In this document: piece after piece, positions 1 through 5,313 of the stretch
Layout of the letters: each line of letters opens with the position of its first letter
Position numbering within the stretch: position 1 is the first letter of the stretch
Source of the DNA: Chloroflexota bacterium
GTDB taxonomy: Bacteria; Chloroflexota; Anaerolineae; UBA1429
Reading direction: 5' to 3'
Assembly (NCBI GenBank): GCA_012515695.1
Contig: JAAYXX010000075.1
Span: 1-19,409, forward strand
Length of the DNA stretch: 19,409 bases
Notes under the pieces: model-generated
Told to the model about the DNA's origin: nothing
Seen by the model: only the letters and a program-made list of their open reading frames with translations
Database searches by the model: none
Made by a program: the position numbers and the translations under genes

Positions 1-95
1 ACGAGTCCACGAAGGGCGACTGTAGCCCACGAAGGTGGGCGCGCCAGCAAGCTGGCTTTGCAAGGGTTGCTGCGGTTTCAACCGCCGGGTACCGG
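1..95. repeat. Multi-hairpin intergenic repeat, copy cut by the left window edge
   Basis: This is a run of short perfect hairpins: GCCCAC-GAAG-GTGGGC (25-40), GCCAGC-AA-GCTGGC (43-56), GCGGTT-TC-AACCGC (72-85) and CCGG-GTA-CCGG (85-95). The block from about 24 to 46 is identical over 23 bases to 4131-4153 inside the MITE-like element at 4052-4224, and the GCGGTT-TC-AACCGC hairpin matches that element's GCAGTT-TC-AACTGC with the paired base changed on both arms. No terminal inverted repeat is visible here, so this is either a truncated copy or one whose left end lies outside the window. It ends just before the promoter at 100-128. Confidence 0.7.
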
Positions 96-99
96 CGTA

Positions 100-128
100 T
101 TGACGCACCGCCATTGGCGGCATACAAT
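100..128 (+). promoter_or_regulatory. Sigma70-type promoter for the glycyl-radical enzyme gene
   Basis: A -35 box TTGACG (100-105) and a -10 box TACAAT (123-128) are separated by exactly 17 bases. The predicted start is near 135, giving a leader of about 87 nt before the ATG at 222. The spacer contains a small palindrome, CCGCC-ATT-GGCGG (108-120), which could be an operator or part of the adjoining hairpin repeat. The same pair of hexamers occurs again at 5129-5156. The promoter is called from sequence match only. Confidence 0.6.
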
Positions 129-221
129 CAATGGTGAAGGGTCGAGTCAGTGCGCCCAAGGCTCGCTTCTTGTGCCTGGCGATAGACCACATTACCATAA
201 AGCATAATGGGAGAACACCTC

Positions 222-2396
222 ATGACGGCAACACAAGACTCTGGTTCTGGTATTTGCTACCAGGACTGGATAGACGCTATTCACGCGACCAAGGTGGAGC
301 ATACCAAGCTCAAGATCGAGCGGCGGGGACACATGAATATTGACGACCACGGCTGGATTCCCTGGCCGGAGCCAATCCCCTTCCAGCCCGAGTCGAATCA
401 TCCCTCTGGCGGGTGCTATGGCCCCAAGTGTATCGGCGAGAATTTCCGGCGGTGGCTGGCTGTCCATCCGGCGTATATTCATCCCAAGAGCGCCCTGGCC
501 GGGGCGTGGGTGGGGTGGCTGCCCGGCGTGGGAGGCTGGAAGCCGGAGGACCGGCCCACTCACCTGTCCCCTATTCATCAAAAGTACAACATCCTCTACA
601 CTGGCATCGGCGGCATGAACCACCTGGGGCCGGATATGCGTATCGGCCTTGACCTGGGGTGGGGCGGGCTATTGGAGAAAATCCGCCGCTATCGCGCCCT
701 GAACAACCCCGCAGATACCTCTTTTTATGATGGCGAAGAGGCTTTTGTGCTGGGCGTTCAGGATTGGATCAGAAGGCACGTGGTCAAGGCGCGAGAGATG
801 GCCGCTCAGGAGCAAGACCCGGCGGTGCGCGATAACCTGCTGGCCATTGCCGAGATGAACGAATGGCTGGTGGAGGGCGCTCCGCGCACGCTGCGAGAGG
901 CGTGCCAGTTCCTCGCCTGGTTCCAGGCGCTCGACCGGATGTGGGCGTCTGGCGGGGCGCTGGGCCAACTGGACGAACTGCTCAGGCTGTACTATGAGGC
1001 CGACAAGGCGGCGGGTATCCTTCAGGATGATGAAGAGGTTATCTGGTACATCGCCAGCCTGTTCTTCAACGATACGCACTACTCGCAGATTGGCGGGCCA
1101 GCCCCCGACGGCCATGATGTGACCAGCCGCATGTCGTTTCTGATTCTGGAGGCCATGCACCGGCTCAAGATTCCGGCCAATATCGCTGTGCGCGTGCATG
1201 ACGGGCTGGACCCGGCGTTGCTCCGTAAGGCTGTGCAATACCTGTTTGAGGATGGCACTGGCGCCTCGTATTCCTGCTCCAAGGGCCTGGACGAGGGCTA
1301 TGCGCGCAATGGTGTGCCCATCGGGTTGGCCCGGATGCGCGCCAAGGTGGGCTGCAACTGGACGGCTCTGCCGGGCATCGAGTATTGCTTGCAAGATGTG
1401 ACTCGCCTCTGCTTGGTGGCTCCGTTCCTGCATGCTTTCCACGACCTGATGGCCGACCCCGCTGCTCCCAGGACGCTGGACGAGCTGTGGGAAAGGTATA
1501 CCGGCCATCTGCGTATCGCGGTGGACACGATCAAAGAGGGCTTTGATTGGCACCTGGCGCACCATGCGGACAACACTCCCGAAATCGTGCTGAACCTGTT
1601 CTGCCACGGCCCCATCGAGCGTGGGCTGGATGCTGCCGCTGGAGGGTTGGATATCTATCGCATGACCTGTGATGGCGTGGGGCTGGCGACGGTGGCCGAC
1701 TCGTTTGCCGCTATCGAGCAGCGCGTCGTGCAGGAAGGGCGGCTCACCTGGGAGGAGTTGGCGCACCATCTGGAGAATGACTATGCCGACGCGGAGGATG
1801 TGCGCCTGATGCTGCAGAATATTCCCCGGTTTGGCACGGGCGGCTCGCGGGCCGACTGGTGGGCCGAGCGGGTGTCTGACCTGTACACCCATCTGGTGCG
1901 CGACGAGCCGACGCCCAACGGCGTAACGGTGCTGCCGGGCCTGTTCTCTCACGGCGAGGTCGTGACCATTGGCAAGCGGCTGGGCGCGACGCCCAACGGC
2001 AGGCACGCGCATGCGCCTATTTCTCACTCCTCCAACCCTGATCCGGGCTTTATGCCGGGCGGGGTCTCTGCCCCCACGGCCAAGTCCGTGGCGGTGGCGG
2101 CAGTGCAACCTGGGTGGGGGAACTCGGCGCCGCTGCAACTCGACCTGGACAAGCAGCTTATGCGGGAGCATGGCGGGCTGGAGGTCGTCGAAGCCATGAT
2201 CAAGACCCACAATCAGATGGGTGGGACTCTGATTAACATAAACGTGATATCGAAGGAGCAACTGCTAGAGGCGCACGAGGACCCGGAAAAGTACCCCGAC
2301 CTCGTGGTGCGCGTGACGGGCTATAGTGCCTTCTTCCGATCGCTATCGCGTGAGTATCGGCAGCAGGTGGTGGACCGCTTCCTGGCGGAGGGGTAG
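222..2396 (+). CDS. Pyruvate formate-lyase-like glycyl radical enzyme, unassigned subfamily
   Basis: Predicted cytoplasmic, oxygen-sensitive glycyl radical enzyme of 724 residues. The C-terminus has the radical motif RVTGYSAFF, with the radical Gly at residue 700, preceded by the conserved GG-(T)-xxNINVIS stretch. The middle has the cysteine loop: KVGCNWTALPG, with Cys378 as the likely thiyl residue. Most characterised non-PFL members (diol and amino-acid dehydratases, choline lyase) have GCVEP here, where the Glu acts as base; PFL has a Cys-Cys pair. This protein has neither, so its substrate cannot be assigned. The start at 222 is chosen over an in-frame ATG at 207 because GGGAG at 209-213 sits 8 bases before it. 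Length is somewhat shorter than typical (about 760-850). No radical-SAM activase is in the window, though one may lie left of base 1. A lyase, dehydratase or decarboxylase role are all possible. Confidence 0.9.
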   Translation: MTATQDSGSGICYQDWIDAIHATKVEHTKLKIERRGHMNIDDHGWIPWPEPIPFQPESNHPSGGCYGPKCIGENFRRWLAVHPAYIHPKSALAGAWVGWLPGVGGWKPEDRPTHLSPIHQKYNILYTGIGGMNHLGPDMRIGLDLGWGGLLEKIRRYRALNNPADTSFYDGEEAFVLGVQDWIRRHVVKAREMAAQEQDPAVRDNLLAIAEMNEWLVEGAPRTLREACQFLAWFQALDRMWASGGALGQLDELLRLYYEADKAAGILQDDEEVIWYIASLFFNDTHYSQIGGPAPDGHDVTSRMSFLILEAMHRLKIPANIAVRVHDGLDPALLRKAVQYLFEDGTGASYSCSKGLDEGYARNGVPIGLARMRAKVGCNWTALPGIEYCLQDVTRLCLVAPFLHAFHDLMADPAAPRTLDELWERYTGHLRIAVDTIKEGFDWHLAHHADNTPEIVLNLFCHGPIERGLDAAAGGLDIYRMTCDGVGLATVADSFAAIEQRVVQEGRLTWEELAHHLENDYADAEDVRLMLQNIPRFGTGGSRADWWAERVSDLYTHLVRDEPTPNGVTVLPGLFSHGEVVTIGKRLGATPNGRHAHAPISHSSNPDPGFMPGGVSAPTAKSVAVAAVQPGWGNSAPLQLDLDKQLMREHGGLEVVEAMIKTHNQMGGTLININVISKEQLLEAHEDPEKYPDLVVRVTGYSAFFRSLSREYRQQVVDRFLAEG

Positions 2397-2439
2397 ACTC
2401 ATTCGCTGGGGCACGCGAACAGTCTGTACGCCGAACGTC

Positions 2440-2463
2440 GGGCCTCCCTATCCAGGGAGGCCC
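2440..2463. terminator. Bidirectional hairpin terminator between convergent genes
   Basis: A perfect 9-bp stem GGGCCTCCC / GGGAGGCCC with a 6-base loop lies between the stop of the glycyl-radical enzyme (2396) and the stop of the sulfatase (2473, opposite strand). There is no long T run on either side, so termination efficiency is uncertain, but position and symmetry fit a shared terminator. Confidence 0.65.
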
Positions 2464-2472
2464 GTTACTTGA

Positions 2473-3861
2473 TCAGCGATAGTATGCCGGGCGGTCGGCG
2501 TCGTCTGGCCTGTTCACGGGGCGCAGTTGGCCCAGGCCCGTCACGTCTTGGTGCAGGCCGTCGGTCATCGGCTCGACATAACGAGCAAACCATTCCTCCA
2601 TCCTGGCGCACAACTCGCGGACGCGGGCAGCCTGTGCGGGATCGTCAACGCAGTTGTGGCGCTCGTCCGGGTCGTTCACCAGGTCCCACAGCTCGTGCGG
2701 GCCATCGGGGTAGCGGTGGACGTATTTCCACTCCGCCGTGCGGATCATGCGCGTGTTGCCATACTCGTCATACAGCACGACCTGCTCGCGCCCGGCGTGC
2801 TCCTGGCCCAGGAACGCGGGGAGCACGCTCTCGCCCACAATGGGCCGCTCAGATGGCAGCGGCAGCCCCAGGTAATCCAGCAGGGTGGGCATGAAATCAT
2901 AGGCCGAGACGATGGCCTGCTGCTCGACCCCGGCGGGGATAACCCCCGGATGGCGGATGATAAAGGGCACCTTGATCGAGTTCTCGTACATATTGCGCGG
3001 CTCGGTGCCGTTTCCCTTGCCCCAAAAGCCGTGATGTCCGCAGCTAAAGCCGTTGTCGCTGGCGAAAATCACCAGCGTATTCACGCGGATGCCCAGGGCG
3101 TCCAGCCTGTCGAGGATGCGCCCGACGTTGGCATCCATCGCCGTGACGGCGGCGAAATAGCCCTGGAGCATGGCCCGGTTGCCGAGGCAAGAGTCGGTCA
3201 GACTGGTGGCCCAGGGGTGGCGCTCCTCCTGCGGGCAGGAGGTAAAGGGACAGTCATCGTACAAGGCGACGACCTCTGGCGGGTGATGCTCCCACGGGCT
3301 GTGCGGCGCGGTGTAATGCACGCTGAGGTAAAAAGGCGCCTCGTTGTGGGCGTGGGCGTCCAGGAATTGCAGCGCGTCGTCGGTGATGGCGTCGGTAACA
3401 TATCCCGGCTCGTTGATCAGTTCGCCGTCGCGGATCATGGGCGCGTTATAATAGGGGCCGCCCCCTCGTTGGTGGACGTACCAGTGCTGAAAGCCGTGCT
3501 GGGGGATTTGGCTGGCGCCCAGATGCCATTTGCCGCTGATGCCGCAGGTCCAGCCATGTTGCGCGAGCACGTCCGTATAGCAGATCTCGTCCTGCAAATA
3601 GGCGGCGGCGTCGGGGCCGGTGTTCCCCTCACGAATCCAGTCGTGGACGCCGTGCTGCGAAGGGATGCGGCCAGTCAAAAAGGTAGCCCGGCTGGGGGAG
3701 CAAACCGGGGTGGCAACGAAAAAGTTGCGAAAAAGCATACCTTCGGCTGCCAGTCGGTCGAGGTTGGGGGTGCGGATTTCCGGGTTGCCGTAGCACCCGG
3801 CGGCCCACGGCCCCTGGTCGTCTGTCAGGATGAACACGATGTTAGGTCTGGGTGTTGCCAC
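2473..3861 (-). CDS. Sulfatase (arylsulfatase A / choline-sulfatase type, formylglycine-dependent)
   Basis: Predicted sulfate-ester hydrolase of 462 residues, alkaline phosphatase superfamily. Visible signatures: metal-binding TDDQ near residues 13-16; the C-x-P-S-R motif (CSPSRATFLTGR), whose Cys54 would be converted to formylglycine; GKWHLG (Lys111, His113); TAPH (His187); the metal pair SDNG (Asp269-Asn270); and Lys297 in ENSIKVP. No signal peptide is seen, so it is probably cytoplasmic and acts on imported substrates. I chose a GTG start at 3861 because GGAGG lies 7 bases upstream (3869-3873). The upstream in-frame ATG at 3894 overlaps the predicted -10 box (3890-3895) and would be transcribed poorly or not at all. 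The substrate is not evident. No formylglycine-generating or anaerobic maturase gene is in the window. The gene converges on the glycyl-radical enzyme, so the two are not co-transcribed. Confidence 0.92.
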   Translation of the reverse strand: MATPRPNIVFILTDDQGPWAAGCYGNPEIRTPNLDRLAAEGMLFRNFFVATPVCSPSRATFLTGRIPSQHGVHDWIREGNTGPDAAAYLQDEICYTDVLAQHGWTCGISGKWHLGASQIPQHGFQHWYVHQRGGGPYYNAPMIRDGELINEPGYVTDAITDDALQFLDAHAHNEAPFYLSVHYTAPHSPWEHHPPEVVALYDDCPFTSCPQEERHPWATSLTDSCLGNRAMLQGYFAAVTAMDANVGRILDRLDALGIRVNTLVIFASDNGFSCGHHGFWGKGNGTEPRNMYENSIKVPFIIRHPGVIPAGVEQQAIVSAYDFMPTLLDYLGLPLPSERPIVGESVLPAFLGQEHAGREQVVLYDEYGNTRMIRTAEWKYVHRYPDGPHELWDLVNDPDERHNCVDDPAQAARVRELCARMEEWFARYVEPMTDGLHQDVTGLGQLRPVNRPDDADRPAYYR

Positions 3862-3889
3862 ACTGTCACCTCCGTGTGATTCTGGGAGT

Positions 3890-3919
3890 ATCATACATTC
3901 CCAGGACGCTTACAGGCAA
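3890..3919 (-). promoter_or_regulatory. Promoter of the sulfatase gene
   Basis: On the minus strand, TTGCCT (-35, 3914-3919) and TATGAT (-10, 3890-3895) are separated by 18 bases. Transcription would start near 3883, leaving about 22 nt before the GTG start at 3861. That agrees with the strong ribosome site there and argues against the ATG at 3894. Confidence 0.5.
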
Positions 3920-3921
3920 GT

Positions 3922-3990
3922 GTGCCAGGGTACTGGCGTGCGCCAGGGTACTGGCAGTGTGCCAGAGTACTGGCAGTGTGCCAGAGCCCC
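3922..3990. repeat. Tandem palindromic repeat array upstream of the sulfatase promoter
   Basis: Three successive units of about 18 bases, each carrying GCCAG-(G/A)GTA-CTGGC, occupy 3922-3937, 3938-3955 and 3956-3974; a fourth, degraded unit follows (3975-3990). Each unit is a 5+4+5 palindrome, and the junction between neighbouring units forms a second palindrome, CTGGCA-GTG-TGCCAG. The array ends 3 bases from the predicted sulfatase -35 box, so it may be a multi-site operator; a decaying repeat element is the alternative. A similar hairpin, CTGGC-TGTGC-GCCAG, recurs at 4329-4343. Confidence 0.75.
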
Positions 3991-4013
3991 GCCTGGGACT
4001 GAATGTCCCAGGC
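3991..4013. other. Perfect 9-bp hairpin next to the palindrome array
   Basis: GCCTGGGAC (3991-3999) pairs perfectly with GTCCCAGGC (4005-4013) around a 5-base loop. It directly follows the palindromic array and is not next to the 3' end of any gene, so a terminator role is not supported. It is probably part of the same repeat-rich intergenic debris. Confidence 0.6.
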
Positions 4014-4051
4014 TGCGGAAAGGGGAAACCCGTTCATGAATTTTAACAAAA

Positions 4052-4224
4052 TAGTTCGGTAACAGCCGTTGCGATGGGCGATTGAAATCGCGGCAACCGT
4101 TGCCAAGTCGCCCTTCGGCGACTGCAAATCAGCCCACGAAGGTGGGCGCGCCAACTTGTTGGCGATCGCAACGGTTGGTGCAGTTTCAACTGCCTATGAG
4201 ATGGTATGTCGGATTACCGAACTA
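4052..4224. mobile_element. MITE-like, 173-bp element with terminal inverted repeats and internal hairpins
   Basis: The ends are perfect 11-base inverted repeats, TAGTTCGGTAA (4052-4062) and TTACCGAACTA (4214-4224). If the outer TA is a target duplication, the true ends are GTTCGGTAA, as expected for IS630/mariner-type elements (inference). Inside, CCGTTGCGAT (4066-4075) pairs perfectly with ATCGCAACGG (4165-4174) and encloses five perfect hairpins: 4078-4091, 4092-4104, 4106-4123 (CTTC loop), 4132-4147 (GAAG loop) and 4149-4164. A sixth, GCAGTT-TC-AACTGC (4180-4193), lies to its right. There is no coding capacity. Relatives are at 1-95 and 4361-4388. It could alternatively be a structured RNA, but the terminal repeats favour a non-autonomous mobile element. 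Confidence 0.75.
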
Positions 4225-4287
4225 AATAGTTAATCTTCATAAACGGGTCAAAGCGCATTTAGCGCACTTGCTTTTTCTTACACTAGC

Positions 4288-4353
4288 CCGGCACCTTCAG
4301 TGCTGGCCATAGGCAAGGATCTCTATTACTGGCTGTGCGCCAGGGATGAAGGT
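4288..4353. other. Imperfect hairpins in the gene-free stretch before sfsA
   Basis: CCGGCAC (4288-4294) pairs with GTGCTGG (4300-4306) with one G-T wobble, and CTGGC-TGTGC-GCCAG forms at 4329-4343. ACCTTCA (4293-4299) can instead pair with TGAAGGT (4347-4353), enclosing the second hairpin. These resemble the palindromes at 3922-3990 and look like repeat debris. I see no promoter I would trust for sfsA in this stretch. Confidence 0.45.
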
Positions 4354-4360
4354 TGAAAAA

Positions 4361-4388
4361 TAGCTCGGCAACCGCCTATGAGAGGATA
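4361..4388 (+). repeat. Remnant or internally deleted copy of the MITE-like element
   Basis: The first 12 bases, TAGCTCGGCAAC, match the left end of the 4052 element at 10 of 12 positions. The overlapping CAACCGCCTATGAGAGG resembles its right part at 4187-4203 (CAACTGCCTATGAGATGG, one base longer). Left and right parts are thus joined without the hairpin core. The GAGAGG at 4380-4385 in this remnant is the apparent ribosome-binding site of sfsA. Confidence 0.5.
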
Positions 4389-4393
4389 CCGCT

Positions 4394-5083
4394 ATGCAAC
4401 TACCGCCACTCGTTCCCGCTATATTCGTTGATCGGCCCAACCGCTATCTGGCGACGGTGATGCTGGATGGTCAGCCCTGCCAGGCGCATGTGGCCGACCC
4501 GGGGCGGCTGCGCGAATTGCTGATCCCTGGGCGGACCGTCTGGCTGGCGGAGGCGGGCCACCCAGGGCGCAAGACGCACTATGATGTGGTGCTGGTGCAG
4601 CAGGGGGAGCAGTTGGTGTCCCTGGATACCCGGCTGCCCAACGCCGTTTTTGTCGAGGCCATCGGCAAGGGGCAGGGGATGCCCCTGCCTGTGATAAGCG
4701 TGCGGCGAGAGGTGCGGCGGGGCGATAGCCGCCTTGACCTGCAATGTGTAGACACCGCTGGCGTGCATTGGGTAGAAATCAAGTCGGTAACGCTGGTACA
4801 GGATGGGCTGGCCTTGTTCCCCGATGCGCCCACCGTGCGCGGGCGGCGCCACCTGCTGGAATTGACGGACGCGGTGTGCGCGGGGGAGCAGGCCAGCGTA
4901 GTGTTTGTGATCCAACGGGCCGACGCTACCCGCTTTGCCCCCCATCGCGCAATGGACCCCGCCCTGGCCGACGCTCTGGTGGCTGCGTATGCGGCGGGGG
5001 TGCAGGTGCGGGCGTACACCTGCCGCGTGACGCTGCACTCCATCGAACTGCTGGACCAGGTGCCCGTCCTGTTGGATGTGTGA
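4394..5083 (+). CDS. sfsA: SfsA family protein (putative DNA/RNA nuclease)
   Basis: 229 residues, the usual SfsA length. Hallmarks are visible in order: RPNRYLATV near 14-22 and AHVADPGRLRELLIPG near 31-46 (the N-terminal OB-fold-like region); LDLQ and VHWVEIKSVTL near 114-134 (Asp115, Glu128 and Lys130 fitting a PD-(D/E)xK nuclease core); and LFPDAPTVRGRRHLLEL near 141-157. The E. coli protein was first described as a sugar-fermentation stimulation factor that binds DNA; a nuclease fold is the current family view, and its cellular role is unsettled. The ATG at 4394 has GAGAGG 8 bases upstream, within the mobile-element remnant. It stands alone: a repeat-rich gap precedes it and an independent promoter region follows. 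Confidence 0.93.
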   Translation: MQLPPLVPAIFVDRPNRYLATVMLDGQPCQAHVADPGRLRELLIPGRTVWLAEAGHPGRKTHYDVVLVQQGEQLVSLDTRLPNAVFVEAIGKGQGMPLPVISVRREVRRGDSRLDLQCVDTAGVHWVEIKSVTLVQDGLALFPDAPTVRGRRHLLELTDAVCAGEQASVVFVIQRADATRFAPHRAMDPALADALVAAYAAGVQVRAYTCRVTLHSIELLDQVPVLLDV

Positions 5084-5128
5084 GCCGCTGGCCCGGCATA
5101 CGGCCCCATCTTTCCCCATTCGGCGTTT

Positions 5129-5156
5129 TTGACGAGCCGCCCATTTTGCCTACAAT
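5129..5156 (+). promoter_or_regulatory. Upstream promoter (P1) of the methyltransferase gene
   Basis: TTGACG (-35, 5129-5134) and TACAAT (-10, 5151-5156) are 16 bases apart, in the intergenic region after sfsA. A hairpin follows at 5184-5201. The two hexamers are the same as at 100-128. It would give a long leader of about 150 nt for the gene at 5314. Confidence 0.5.
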
Positions 5157-5183
5157 TCTTGTGAAAAAAGGCACAAAGTGACC

Positions 5184-5201
5184 GCCGAGGGTATACTCGG
5201 C
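5184..5201. other. Small hairpin between the two tandem promoters
   Basis: GCCGAG-GGTATA-CTCGGC is a perfect 6-bp stem with a 6-base loop. CCGCC (5182-5186) can alternatively pair with GGCGG (5205-5209). It lies between P1 and P2. It may end read-through from sfsA or attenuate P1 transcripts, but no T run follows, so the role is open. Confidence 0.4.
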
Positions 5202-5235
5202 TGGGCGGCGAAAACTGCCCGTAGGGAATTGGGTA

Positions 5236-5264
5236 TTGATAGGTAGGGTTTCTAATGCTATACT
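5236..5264 (+). promoter_or_regulatory. Proximal promoter (P2) of the methyltransferase gene
   Basis: TTGATA (-35, 5236-5241) and TATACT (-10, 5259-5264) are separated by exactly 17 bases, in a local AT-rich patch that contrasts with the GC-rich surroundings. The start should fall near 5271, about 43 nt before the ATG at 5314. Palindromes overlap the -10 box and start site (5260-5275 and 5268-5285). Confidence 0.7.
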
Positions 5265-5285
5265 ATAGTTAGTATATAAACTAAC
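5260..5285. promoter_or_regulatory. Operator-like overlapping palindromes at the P2 start site
   Basis: Two perfect palindromes overlap: ATACTA-TAGT-TAGTAT (5260-5275) over the -10 box, and GTTAGT-ATATAA-ACTAAC (5268-5285) over the expected transcription start. A dimeric repressor bound here would block P2. The regulator is not identifiable from this window. The repeats could also arise by chance in AT-rich DNA, but two perfect 6-bp dyads exactly at the start site make chance less likely. Confidence 0.5.
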
Positions 5286-5313
5286 AAGACAATACCTTCT
5301 CGAAGGGGGAACT

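Noticed and set aside
131..343. 70-codon plus-strand frame at the left end
   Set aside because: It overlaps the glycyl-radical enzyme start in another frame and its product resembles no family I recognise; it starts at or before the predicted transcript start.
669..2261. Long minus-strand open frame (530 codons) opposite the glycyl-radical enzyme
   Set aside because: No family motifs, and a Pro/Arg/His/Gln-rich composition typical of the antisense of a GC-rich gene; the opposite strand encodes a clear enzyme.
2527..3879. 450-codon plus-strand frame opposite the sulfatase
   Set aside because: It mirrors the sulfatase codons, has no recognisable motif, and the minus strand carries a complete sulfatase signature.
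3922..3990. CRISPR array
   Set aside because: Units are 18-19 bases, contiguous and palindromic, with no unique spacers of 30-40 bases and no cas genes nearby.
4052..4224. tRNA or tmRNA because of the multi-branched fold
   Set aside because: No CCA-acceptor or T-loop consensus; terminal inverted repeats and a second dispersed copy fit a mobile element better.
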